From positions 907,640-971,639 of the forward strand of contig CACVBU010000064.1 of assembly GCA_902728285.1 (NCBI GenBank): a stretch of DNA of 64,000 nucleotides. The letters run 5' to 3'. The DNA is from Clytia hemisphaerica (Eukaryota; Cnidaria; Hydrozoa; Leptothecata; Clytiidae). The notes beneath the pieces were generated by a model. It saw nothing but the letters and a program-made list of their open reading frames with translations. It had not been told where the DNA came from and did not search any database. Of the stretch, positions 30,730 through 42,180 are shown piece after piece (the stretch's first letter is position 1; every line of letters begins with the position of its first letter). Both the position numbers and the translations under genes were made by a program.

Positions 30730-32219
30730 TCTTAATGAAGAATCCTTTTTTATTTATATCTGAATATTTTTAAGGCAAGAAAATATAGGATAGACTGGAT
30801 AGACACAACTATTTCATCTAAAGAAGTAAAAGAATAGAACGTAGCCAATCTTATGGTAAATATTCTTTTAGTCAAGCTACTGTGAGGATTTCATAAAATT
30901 TAGATAAGATATTTTCAAAATATCAGGAGAAAGTTTTGGGAAAAATTTATGTACCAAAACTTTCTCCTGTAAGTTTTACTTCTTTAAAATTCCATTTAAA
31001 TTTTAAATACAAAAGGTACTAAACCTATAAAAAATCGATTTTGCTATTTTTGACGTTTTGAAATACAGTTTTATATCAGTTGTTTATATTGACAAAAAAA
31101 GAGCCGCCAAGATAATGATGGATCACAAAATTAAATTTATTAGAAATTTTAAAATTATTCTTGAAATAAGAATTACATAGTTTTCAGAACATGATGATAA
31201 ACAGTCAACTTTAACGATGTGGCAATACCCTGGTAAACTAACTCGGGTAATACTAGGGTAATACTCAAGTAATTGACGTGAGGTATACCCGAAAATCCCG
31301 ATGAGCAATTTACTCGAGTATTTCGGGTCGAAAAATTCCAAAAATAGAAACCCATCTTACCCGGGTAACTAGGGTTCTCGGGTTTACCTGATTTACCCGT
31401 TTGCTCACGTCAGCCTCTTTACAGTTCAAACTCGGGTAAATCAGGTTTAAATATCAGTGGTTTTTGCGAAACATACTCGAAATTGTTTTGTTAAAATACC
31501 GCAAGAAAAAAGAGGAAGCATCACATTATGCATTACTTTACTTGATATATTTTGAGAATAATCACTTAAATATTCACAAATACAGTTTAACAGCGTAAGA
31601 GTAATCTAGCTTCGAAATACACGATTTACAAACATAGACTGTCAACAAATCTTTTGGGGAAAAATAATTTAGCTCTTTTATCAACTTAATGTAAAGTCTG
31701 TTCCAACTAATTCAGAAAAGGCATTTTCTAGTTTTTGAAAATAGAAACGATAGAAAGATGTCATAATAAAAGTAAAAATTCGTCCAAAAGATAATTTTGA
31801 ATGGATTAATAAGGCAAGTCTTAATGATACTGTTAAGTTAGAAATAAGTGCAACGAACCTAGCGAACTCAAATCAATCTGTTCAAAATTATCTTTCCAAC
31901 GCGATATTACTTTAAAATATAATAATAATAATGTTTAAAAATGTGACTTGCAGCTGACAAAAGTCAGCGAAAATGAGAATCTTTTATGAAAATTGATTTC
32001 CTTAAAGCAGTGTCAAGAAAGGTTATCCTTCAAAATTTTTGATAAAATTAATATAGTATAAAATGAAAGTAAATTGATATAAATTCTAAATTCATAAATT
32101 GTAAATAATTTGTCTACTTTAACACATTTCATAGAATGAAAAAATTACTTTTACATGATTGTTCTTTAATTGATTTTTGATACATTCAATGTCCCATCGA
32201 ATGTATAAGAGGTTCCAGT

Positions 32220-32440
32220 TCAAAGGTAGATTACAGTTGCACTCATTTGACATGAATAACCAGGAATAACAACTGTTTGGAACACATTATACAAGAAGCT
32301 GTCACCATCTAATATAGACACGGGGAGCGTGTTTGAGACTGAAGATTCATATTGCAAAAGAAATGTGAAAACAACATCGCAAATTTGAGTTGAGTTAACC
32401 GAATTTGTCGCTGTCACGAAACTCCATTGACTTTCTTCAC
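32220..32440 (-). CDS. Exon-like ORF ending in a stop, unrecognised
   Basis: After an acceptor-like AATTTTTAAG it reads 72 codons to TGA, including ICDVVFTFLLQYESSV and SILDGDSFLYNVFQTVVIPG. The alternating hydrophobic pattern suggests beta strands. No family identified; it may be the last exon of a gene with 33421-33495 upstream, but the phases of these two do not join directly. Confidence 0.3.
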
Positions 32441-33420
32441 CTTAAAAATTAATGATAAATAATGATGTCATGGAAATTCAGTAAGGTTTTGAAGCGTTTT
32501 CCATTATTGCATACATTTAATGTCTGAATTTCCCTGGGGAGGGGTACTGTCACTGGCGTGTCACTGGTGTTCAAAAATGGACCCTAGACAATTTTTAGCT
32601 GATTTCAAAAATTTAGTGAATTTTAAAATATCCCAAGTACTTTAATGAGATAAACTTTCGCAGGGATTAAATTTCGCGGATTTGGGTGTCATCCGCGAAA
32701 ATACGCGAAATTTAATCCCAATGGAAATTTGGAAGGGCCCCATCCGCGAAATATTTCTAATCAAAACTCAAAATATGTCAAATAAATACTTTTTGAATGG
32801 TTACTTGCATGAAAAAAGCGCAAATAATGTGTATTTCAACAACCAATATGCATGATTTGACAGTATAAAGATACAATATCGTGAAAATATTGCCACCCAA
32901 TAGTGCCGACCGCAAAATTCTATCCCCTTAAAGTATTTCTTTACTTATAAAAGAGACTCTGGTCTGCGACACATCCCCCTCTTGCCTGAGTGCCCTGGGG
33001 AGTCCTTCAACAAAAATTTCAAACCCTCAGAACTTGAAATGGCTTACCTAAAAAATAGTATACTGGAATATATCATATAGTTGGCCTGTTCATCCGCCCA
33101 AATATCTTCGTATTGAAAAATAACACTTACTTGTTAAATGGGGAAGAATTTTCATCAGCTTTCGAATTTTGATTCAGTTGGTACTATGGTTGGAAGAGCC
33201 ATGTCTAAAAAAATATTAGAATTTCTCATTACTGAATTGTTACCACAAACTCCATTTCAAATGGCTTTTTTAAGAATTTACGGAAGGCTACAAATTCTTG
33301 TTCACAGCCTTCAATGTACTGAGCTATACAGACCAAATATTTGTGATTTTTACAGTTCGGCCATCTGTTTAACGGGCATCTTTCAACATCTGAATAGTTA
33401 AACAGACATTCGGTACTTAC

Positions 33421-33495
33421 TTGGCTTGCGGTGTAATCTGAGTGAATTGTCAATTTTGAATTCTTTGTGCATTTTAGCTCTTGTTGGGGTTGAAC
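33421..33495 (-). CDS. Exon-like segment with AG/GTAAGT borders, unrecognised
   Basis: 25 codons between TTTTTGACAG and CAA|GTAAGT, reading VQPQQELKCTKNSKLTIHSD and onward. If not spliced, the frame continues to 33229 as a Cys-rich sequence (ERCPLNRWPNCKNHKYLVC). An extracellular Cys-rich protein is possible; no family is claimed. Confidence 0.3.
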
Positions 33496-33829
33496 CTGTC
33501 AAAAAGAAATGAATATCAAAAAATATTTTTCATTTTATATTGTTCTTTCCTGAGTGAGGGAAGCAGGGTACGCATGCTTTATTGGATTCTCTTTCTTGAG
33601 CTACACCCATCCAAAAACTATCAGTTACTGTCAGTTATTCCCTTCTGAACCTATATAAGTAAAAAAAAAATATCTAACTACCTGAATGACACACCACAAC
33701 CTAATTTCAGACGTTTCTAAAGCATAGTAAGTAAGGAAAATCTAGTTATTAGGCCGGCCCAAAAAATATGTTTCCTGTCTAAAAAAATCGAAATGGAGAA
33801 GTTCCAAAGAATTTTGCTGTTACTCAGCT

Positions 33830-34640
33830 AAATTCGGACCATTTTTGAAGTCTCGAGCTTGCCTTAAAGTTTTCAGCCTTGTTTTGAGGGTAAAACTCAT
33901 GACCACGCCCCTAAGAATCAAAATTTTAAAAAATGAAAAAATACCCCAGATATTCACCCAAGGAACAAGTGTGCAAAATTTCAGCTGAATCAGAATATTT
34001 TTGAAGTCTCAAGCCTGCCCCAAAGTTCTTAGCCTCGTTTTGAGGCTAAAACTCGTTACCACTCCCCTAAGAGTCAACATGTTGAAAATATGAAAAAAAG
34101 CTCCCAGGTATTCACCCAAGGAACAAGTGTGCAAATTTCAGCTAAATCTGACCATTTTTGAAGTCTCCAATCTGCCCAAGAGTTTTTAGCCTCACTTTGA
34201 GGCCAAAACTCATGACCACGCCCCTAAGAATCGAAATTTTGAAAAAATGAAAAATCTATTCCCAGATATTCACCCAAGGAACAAGTGTGCAAAATTTCAG
34301 CTGAATCGGAATATTTTTGAAGTCTCGAGCCTGCCCCAAAGTTTTTAGCCTCGTTTTGAGGCTAAAACTCATTACCACACCCCCCCCCCAAGAGTTAACA
34401 TTTCGATAAGAAGCAAAAAAAATATCCCCAGATAATCACTCAAGGAACAAGTGTGCAAAGTTTCAGCTAAATCGGACCATTTTTGAAGTCTCGTGATAAT
34501 GCCCCTAAAAATCAAAAATTTGAAAAAAGGAAAAAAGAAAACAAAAAAACCCAGGGCTCCCAGGGATTCACCCAAGGAACAAGTGTGCAAAATTTCAGCA
34601 GAATCCAACCATTTTTGATGACGCCAGCCTGCTCACTGCC
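33830..34640 (+). repeat. Tandem array, ~158 bp period, about five copies
   Basis: AGGAACAAGTGTGCAAA recurs at 33961, 34119, 34277, 34443 and 34575. Each unit contains TTTCAGCTxAATCxGA, TTTTTGAAGTCTC, GCCTGCCCCAAAG and GACCACGCCCCTAAGA. The array ends in GACAGACTGACAGAC and TCAGATTCTAGCTTAACTGA, like the lone unit at 15170-15300. Confidence 0.8.
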
Positions 34641-35789
34641 CCAAACAAAGTTTAGCAGTGACAGACTGACAGACTGCACGGACATACTGACAGACATTCT
34701 CAGATTCTAGCTTAACTGAATCTGAGATGCACTATTTGGGATGGTTGGCCTTCAGACAAAATATGACAAAACATGCAACTGTGTTCGGACAAAAAACCAG
34801 TCATAGTAGACAAATTTCCACGCTGGATTCCGACTGTTGTTGTTGAAGTAGAAGGTGTCGTAGTACTCTAGTGAGATACACCACAAACAAACACTCTCAG
34901 ATTCTAGCTTTAGCTAAAGGTTAAAAATTTCCAGGAAACAATTTATTGGGATTACTTTATAGACTTACTTGCAAAAATAATACAACTGAGATATATTTTT
35001 GGCACCTAAGTTCAAAGAACACTCTGAGGCTGAGAAAAGAGATTGATCAGAAGAATAACCATGAATCATACCAACTTCCCCTGCCCTGTCAATTTATTAA
35101 GAAAATAAAGAATGATAAAAGCATACCTTTTTTTCTTCATCCAGTCATAGTCATTGCCTTTGGAAAATTGTAGACGATTTTCTTCATCCAGTTGTCAAAG
35201 TAAATTGTAAATGAGAAGTACTAAGTGACGTGACCTTCCATGTTGAACTCTCTCGCAGAAAGAAAAAAAGCGCGCTCTAAATTCTCGATCGTGAAAAAAA
35301 TATTTTTGCGGACGCAAAGGACCACTCAAAATCGTCCAATAACCCGAGTTCTTCAGGTAAGTGCTCGGTGCGCAGGCGCGCGCTAACCTGGGTTTCCCGA
35401 CTTTTAAGGTAAACCCGAAATACTCGAAAAAACAACAACCTGAACAACCCGTGAATTCGGGTTAACCCGATTTACTGGAAACGAACCGGACTTCCAAAAA
35501 TAGCAATTTCAGGTAAGGTCGGGTGAACCTGATACACCCGAAATTGAACCCGAGTTGATTTACCAGGGTAGCAGCTCTTTCTGAGCAAAAAAATCAAAAA
35601 GTGATCTTCTGTTAATTCTTATAAACCAATCTTCAATATATAGAAGTAAGCATCACTCCTTTCTAATGGATGTATGAGATGCATGTTAATTTTTACTGAG
35701 GATCCAAACTAGCCTATTATTTTAATAAAGGTTGCAAAATTTTTAATTATTTACAATGTAAGGTATAAAAGATCTCCTGACACAATATT

Positions 35790-36537
35790 TCAGCCCCAAG
35801 CTTGCGATTTACAATAATGTAACACCAATTTCCCGTCTGTACCAAAACAATCAAATAAATTACTACCTTAAGGGAAGAAATTTTCGCGGGAATTTAATTT
35901 TGCGGTTGGTCAAATTATTTTTTTTCGCGGGAATTTAATTTCGCGGTTCATCAATTTTCGAAAAATTCGCGGGAATTTAATTTCGCGGTTGCAGGATATT
36001 TTTGACCAAAAACGTTATTAAATAAGCAAAAAACCTGTTTTAAGGCTTGGAATAGTACGAATTTGGGAGAATGCGTGAAATAAATTAAATTTCGCGGGAA
36101 TTTAATTTCGCGGATTGACGATTTTGTAAAATTTCGCGGGAACTTAATTTCGCGGTTTTAGGCAAAATCCGCGAAAACCGCGAAATTTTGTTCCCGCGAA
36201 AATTTCTTCCCTTAAGGTAATCAATTGATCTGGTGAAGGTACAAAAGTTTGATTCACATAAATAAACAATGATTCAGAGGGTTCAACATTTTATATATTT
36301 TCTGATGAATTCTGTTAAGTAAGCCACTGGCTTGTTTGCATCCACTGCCCATTTCTTTTTCTTCATAATTGGTGCATCGCCAGCTGCTTTCAGTAGAACA
36401 TCAATTTTTTTCTTTTTGCTTGGGTCAACTGGTTTGCTGACAGGGCTGGTGGTTGGTTCATTTTTTGTTTCTGTTTGTTTTGGTACCTGTTCTGTTTTAT
36501 TTTCAACTTCATTTACATTTTCATTATTGTCTGCCAT
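35790..36537 (-). pseudogene. ATG12: ATG12-like sequence without introns, broken by a frameshift and a TIR element
   Basis: ATG12 is the ubiquitin-like autophagy protein conjugated to ATG5. An Asn/Glu/Lys-rich N-terminus leads into KIDVLLKAAGDAPIMKKKKW (36405 region), AYLTEFIRKYIK, then in another frame SESLFIYVNQTFVPSPDQ and, beyond an inserted element, LFDCFGTDGKLVLHYCKSQ and a terminal WG before TGA at 35790. The intact length would be about 130 residues (human 140), including the C-terminal Gly used for conjugation. Lesions: one extra T at 36285-36286, and the 352 bp element at 35866-36217, whose removal with one TA restores the frame exactly. Vertebrate ATG12 has introns; none is seen here, so a retrocopy is likely. 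TTTCTTAG just before the ATG could be a 5' UTR splice acceptor. Confidence 0.85.
35866..36217. mobile_element. 352 bp TIR element inserted in ATG12 with TA target duplication
   Basis: Perfect ends CCTTAAGGGAAGAAATTTTC / GAAAATTTCTTCCCTTAAGG flanked by TA (35864-35865 and 36218-36219). The arms hold about six copies of TTCGCGGGAATTTAATTTCG. Same general design as 18511-18947. No GT/AG pair at its borders, so it would not act as a precise intron. Confidence 0.85.
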
Positions 36538-36997
36538 CTAAGAAAGATAGAAATCAAATAAATCACTAGCCCAGTAAAAAGACAGGACATTTTTCAAAAC
36601 AGTACAAAAACAGAAAAAAGAAACCTGATTACAAAAAAATTTCGAAAAGCTAAAAATGGGATTAATAATTTTCCTTGACTACTTTTGTGAGAGCGATGCA
36701 AAGTCCACGCCGAATTGTTATTTGTTTCAACTGATGTCTATACGCCAAAAAATTCTGCTTAGGAAACAGCAAGAAAATGCAGGGGGGTTTGGGTCCAAGG
36801 ATATTTGATCTTCTCACGCTGTCGAACTCGAAGGAGAGACAAAGAGCGAGGTGAAAGCTGGGTGGATGCGCTTAAACCTGACGTAAATAAAATCAGCGTT
36901 AGAATGGCTCCTCTTGTCTTGAAAAGCTTTACAGTACAGTACGCCAATATTTTACTTTATATCTGCTCCTTACGACAATACGACAAAAGTAATTACT

Positions 36998-37500
36998 TGA
37001 AAAATCAAAATTTATTTCACTACATAAAAATAGAAGCTTTTCGGCTTACGCCATCATCAGTATACAAGAATGGTAAAAAATCACAAATTTGTATCTAAAA
37101 TGTTGAAAAAACTGCCTAATTATCTACAAATAAAAAAGTCATTAATAAGCGCTTGATAAAAAATTCGTTAAAAACATAATGGGTAATAAAATTTTATTTT
37201 TATTTTATTCCGTAGAAAGAAACAGAGAGAAATTTATTACTTCAGCATGTAACTTTTTAGAAATGGCATCACTTGATTTACTCCACGGAATAAAATAAAA
37301 ATAAAATTTTATTACCCATTATGTTTTTAACGAATTTTTTATCAAGCGCTTATTAATGACTTTTTTATTTGTAGATAATTAGGCAGTTTTTTCAACATTT
37401 TAGATACAAATTTGTGATTTTTTACCATTCTTGTATACTGATGATGGCGTAAGCCGAAAAGCTTCTATTTTTATGTAGTGAAATAAATTTTGATTTTTCA
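36998..37500. repeat. Perfect 216 bp inverted repeat with 71 bp loop
   Basis: Arms 36998-37213 and 37285-37500 appear identical base for base, starting TGAAAAATCAAAATTTATTT. No terminal motif or target duplication stands out. It could be a very young palindromic element, a recent inverted duplication, or a foldback artefact of library preparation. Confidence 0.9.
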
Positions 37501-39266
37501 TAAACTATGGCGAATGGATTCAACAGTAATTACTTCCTCACTAGGAGTATATTCAGCGTACTGTGCACCATTCCTGGACTGGTTTTTGTGCTGGTTCATT
37601 GGAAAAAAAGTATCAAGAAAAATTATTTCCTTATACTGATTAAGTTCTTTGTGCTTAAATTGCTACTTTATTGCTCAGATTGGCATTGTATAGTTACTTT
37701 CCGTGAAAATTAATGAATTGGAAAGATTATTTTCAACTGATTTTTGGCTGATTTGTTCCGGATTTGTTATATTGAGCAGTTCCAGAAAAAAACCATTACC
37801 CCTCCCCCTTATGGATGACAGGGTTTTTTGGATTTTTTTTTATCACTTGGAAATCCTGAAAATTTTGAAAAAAGGTTCCGAAAAATGCAAGGATTTTTCT
37901 AATTATTTGGTCATCCGTATTGGAAAATCCATAGAATGCTCTATTTTCTTGCCATTTATTGGAAAATGCAAGACTTTTCCTAAAAAAGTGTTGAATGTAA
38001 AGGAAATCATGAAGTTTTGCAAAAGTACATTGTAGCGGAAAATCCATGTTGTCCACAGGGGACTATAACTGGCAGTTAGTCACACTGTCGTCCCGTCAAA
38101 TTACGTATCAAAGATTAATACTGTGGAAGTTCTTTATCAATTACTTGACTCGTGAGCAAACAAAATTAATTGCGCTGCAAAAATTCTAAAGGGACTTATG
38201 AAAAAAAAACAGCTTTTTATTAAAATTAACACTATGAAAAATTACCTGAATTTTAAGCCATAAATGAAAAAATTTGAGCCTAGCCAACCTCAAAAACTGT
38301 TTTAAAGAACAACTTCCCAAGAAAAAGATCTGCGGGTGAGAAGACAACCACCTAGATTGACGCATCGCACGATAGGCTACTTCCCGGAAATTTTGCCGGA
38401 GCTCATATATACCAACCAATTTGTGCACATGTGCGGAATTATTCTTATTCAGTGTGTATTCTGCCTGATGGCTTTGTAAACCTCTTAAAGGTTGTTTCAT
38501 CAGGTTGATTTTGTAAATTTTTTCTAGTTAAAGTTTAGAGAAAAGAAATCTCATTCATTCATTCAGTATATAATCAAGGCGTTACAATTGAGGTGCTATC
38601 TCGGGAATTAAAAAACAAATATTGGTTGGTTTGTAAGCTGGATGTTGTACGTTATTAATTAGTCACTATGTTTTGTTTCAAGCTTTCAATCTTTGTCTTG
38701 AGATCTTCAATTTGATTCAGGTAACTCTCACCCTTGTTATTTCAAAAACATCCTGTAGATCCAGTTTACAGAGTGTGGCACGTTTGCTGGAGATCTGGAT
38801 CGGGGGTCAACATGAACTTTAGAGCCTGCTGTGGGAAAGGGAAATGGTTTTGAAGAACCAAATATATACAAAAAGGTTTTAATATTATTGAAATATCACG
38901 AAAACAAGTGACATTTACATGATTGATCTTTATAAAGTTTGATTTGATGGTTTGTTGTAAAAAAAGTTGACCCCCGTATTGGTTTTATAACCTATATTTT
39001 TGGATTTGTGAGAAGACAAATGTTATTGTAAAAAAAAGTCATTTGCAAGTGTAATCACACCCTTTGCAGGGAACTGGACCAACATTTTTTAAATCAGAAT
39101 TCATTGCCAATAATGCCGCAACGTGGTTTGAAACCTTGCTGGTGGTTTTAGTTGTAGGTTTGGTAGAAAATGGATTTATTTCTGAATGTAAACATTATTA
39201 CAGCTAGAATATTTTCTTTATTTTGACAAACAAAAGGTTCAAGGTTTGTTTACTTCTTATTTTACT
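37501..39266. other. Non-coding stretch
   Basis: Only AT-rich, low-similarity sequence, with a GGAAAATCC/GGAAAATGC-rich patch at 37840-38040. The open frames here lack any recognisable domain and I do not support a gene. Confidence 0.5.
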
Positions 39267-39699
39267 CCAGACGTTACTAATCGATAAAATTGATTTTCGA
39301 TTAAAATCGATAGCTAATCGATAATTAATCGATTGATTAAATATTGATTAAAAACGATAATCCATAAATAATAGGCGCCTAAAAAATTGTGAGTATTGAT
39401 TATATCGATCAGATATAAGATATTGATTATATCAATTAGATAGTTCCATCGATATTATCGATTAAAAATCGATAGGGTCGAGGTATCGATTATATCGATA
39501 ATTAATCAATATCATCAATTACTAACACTGTAATTGATATTATCGATTAAAAATCTATATGGTGATAATTTAATTGAGTGCTAAAAAATTGTGAGTATCG
39601 ATTAGTTATCGATTATCGTTTTTAATCAATATTTAATCAATCGATTAATTATCGATTAGCTATCGATTTTATCAATTAGAATCGATTAGTGACGTCTGG
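39267..39699. mobile_element. 433 bp TIR element, ATCGAT-rich
   Basis: CCAGACGTTACTAATCGAT at the left mirrors ATCGATTAGTGACGTCTGG at the right. Arms of more than 100 bases consist of ATCGATTA/TAATCGAT repeats. Similar sub-terminal repeats occur in the larger element at 42181-49386. Confidence 0.8.
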
Positions 39700-40639
39700 C
39701 TGTGATGTGCACCTTTTGTTGTCCGGACCAAAATTTATCAGGTGCTTTATTCCATTGCGGAACTTGGTATTTTCAGATTTTTCCTTGAGTGCAGCCTAGC
39801 CACATACTCTGCAAACTGGCTGTGTAGTGTATAGATAACTGATGTTGATATTTCTGAAACCTTGATTTCCTGGTGTGACAACTGACTGACTGGAACCGCC
39901 CAAAGTGTTTCAACCAGTATTCCAACGAAGCCATATTTTGGTTTGTATACAGAAATTTTGCCCGCTCAAATCAAAACAACAAAATGGTCAATCTCACTAA
40001 AGCAAAACATTGCGGCCATGGCATTTCCCTGGATAAAAATTCTGGTTACGTGACCATCCGTGATTTTAGACCAATGAAAATGCTTTCCCCGGATTAAAAT
40101 TGTGTCTACACTAACACGCGGGAAATGGCTAGAAAAAGAGAGAAAAAACCGGGGGTCAAATTAAATTTTTCTCCCTTCTTGCAGCAAACATGAAAGACTT
40201 TAAGGGGCCATTTATTTAAGTAAGGGGTGTTATATCATAAATAAATTATGTAAGTAAGTGATATTTTAAGTAACAAGTTCATTAACAATTTTATTTTGAA
40301 GGGGTTGGTGTAATTTTAAAAGATGCACGATCTAACGATTTACGACGCATGATTCGCGATCCGTGCATAAAATATGTTAATTCATGCGTAATTATGCTAA
40401 TCATGATAAAATATTTAGGCAATTTACAAACTTTCATTTGCTGAAACTCAATTATTTTTAAAAACATTATTTATGTAAGATTATACAAATTATTCTCTTT
40501 TCAATTTAAATTCAAATGGGAACACTGATTTAACTGTAAAACAGCTATGAGCACATTCTTTTTTGCTCCCGCTTGTTGGTCTTGGGAGGGAAACACCACT
40601 GTTTTGCCTGTATATATATTTTTTGTTTAGGTAGTTCAA

Positions 40640-41245
40640 ACTATAAACTTCTTGAAAAGAGCCAGACGATCTCAATCGAACGGAATCGATGATCGAACCA
40701 GTCAAACCAAATCGAACGCAATCGACCGATTGAAATTCGATTGTCAAACTCAATCGAATCTCAATCGAATAGACCTTTTTTCAAAGAGGATGTCCTGTTG
40801 AATAATTATGTAGTCCAGCCATAAAAACAATGATAGAGCCATGCATAATTACTGTATATATCATGCATATTGTAATAATTATGCATGGTTTTATCATTGT
40901 TTTTCTGCTGGACTACATAATTATTCAACAGGGTGACCTCTTTGAAAAAAGGTCTATATTACCGCAATTTTCAGATTCAATTGATATTCGATCGAGTTCG
41001 ATTGATGTTTGATTGCGTTCGATTAGGTTCGATTGTGTTCATCGCATAATTCCTACGGGAAATCAAAAGCAATTTTATTCGGCTTGTGATGTTTGAGAGC
41101 TTGGATGTTGGGAAGCTGCAAGAATAAAGCCAGACGATCTCAATCGAACGGAATCGACGACCGAACCAGTCGAACAACAATCGAACCAACAATCGAATAT
41201 TACCCAGAATTTTGATGTTCGATTGAGATTCGATTGCGTTTGACA
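40640..41245. repeat. TCGAAC/ATCGAA-rich repeat copies
   Basis: GCCAGACGATCTCAATCGAA occurs at 40660 and again at 41127 in the same orientation, each followed by AACGGAATCGA and GAACCAGTC. The first copy is split by the palindromic element at 40772-40954. A diverged related piece is at 15095-15160. Confidence 0.65.
40772..40954. mobile_element. 183 bp palindromic element, copy 1, TA flanked
   Basis: GACCTTTTTTCAAAGAGG / CCTCTTTGAAAAAAGGTC ends with TA on both sides; nearly the whole element folds back (TAGTCCAGC, CAATGAT, TGCATAATTA all pair). Confidence 0.85.
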
Positions 41246-42180
41246 ATTTATCTTACCTCCTGAGTTTGTCTTTGTTATGCTAAAATATAACAAACCTTTG
41301 TCATGCTGTTTAATTACAAAAACCTCCAATCACTACTTCTCCGCCATCTTGTTTCACTTTAAATGCCGTGTTTTAAAATTCCTTAGCTACATTATATGTA
41401 CGGAAAAGGTTTCCTCCAGGTTTTTTCAATCCCGGGATTAAACTACGAGGGCGGTTCCGCCCGCTTAAATTTTCTTTCGGCGTTGAGCTCCCCGGGGATA
41501 CTTAACAATAAAAGAGATTTTAAGATTAATGTTGAAAAGCATATTTTTTCGATAAATTTAGGCGATACTCAACAAAAAATAAGGTGGTTTTAAACAAATC
41601 TTTGACAAATTGGCGTTTCTTTCTGTTCTAATATATGCAAATCATGTCGAAAAAAGAATATATTTCCGCTTTTACTTTCACTTTCGCTTTCGTGTTACGC
41701 GATTCAGATTGGATGAATACCGCTTCTTTAGCTTCGGGATTCTGATTGGATCATTTCCCGCGTCACGGTTGAATTTTGATTGGTTGAGAGTTTCTGAGCG
41801 TGAATTCTGATTGGATGAATACCTGAAAAGTAAACAATAGTATGTAAGTAATTTGCTTATCAAAACCTAAAGATTTCCAGGGGGTTTTATTTACTTCGCA
41901 TGACGATAATTAAGCCTATAAAACACCGAGAAAAAAACCCAACATAGAACAGGTGTATTTTGTAATGTAGAATATGCCAGTATGGATTCCGCGAAATCTC
42001 ACGCCGAAGATATTTTTCCGTGCAGCAAGCCTCACGCCAAGCAAAATTTCTTTTGTACCAACATTCAATTTTTCAATAAGGGTGCAAGATGGGAAAAGAG
42101 GCGCATGCGCCAACATAATTAATAAATTGACCCGAGCGCGCAAGTGAGCGAAAGCAAATTCAGCCAAATAGAAGCTAAAA
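41246..42180. other. Non-coding stretch
   Basis: Contains a short tandem set of ATTCTGATTGGATGAATA-like units at 41705-41825. The segment near 41970 (CAGTATGGATT) has a mirrored counterpart at 49545. No gene recognised. Confidence 0.45.

Larger units (their letters stand above)
31226..35570. mobile_element. 4.3 kb TIR element with ~235 bp arms
   Basis: Left end TACCCTGGTAAACTAACTCG and the reverse complement of the right end (TACCCTGGTAAATCAACTCG) match; each arm (31226-31460, 35338-35570) is full of ACTCGGGTA/TACCCGA motifs. Between them are exon-like segments (32220-32440, 33421-33495), a TTCGCGG-rich fragment and a tandem array. No transposase is recognised. Two unrelated arm-only elements flanking other DNA is an alternative reading. 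Confidence 0.5.

Noticed and set aside
33138..33401. 87-codon plus-strand ORF
   Set aside because: It overlaps a more exon-like minus-strand segment with a GTAAGT donor and shows no domain.
35866..36217. The TIR element in ATG12 acting as a precise intron (introner-like)
   Set aside because: There is an AG at its downstream border on the minus strand but no GT at the upstream border, and removal restores the frame only by deleting element plus one TA.
37703..38035. 110-codon plus-strand ORF
   Set aside because: Low-complexity AT-rich sequence with repeated GGAAAATCC-like motifs, no domain and an antisense frame of equal quality.
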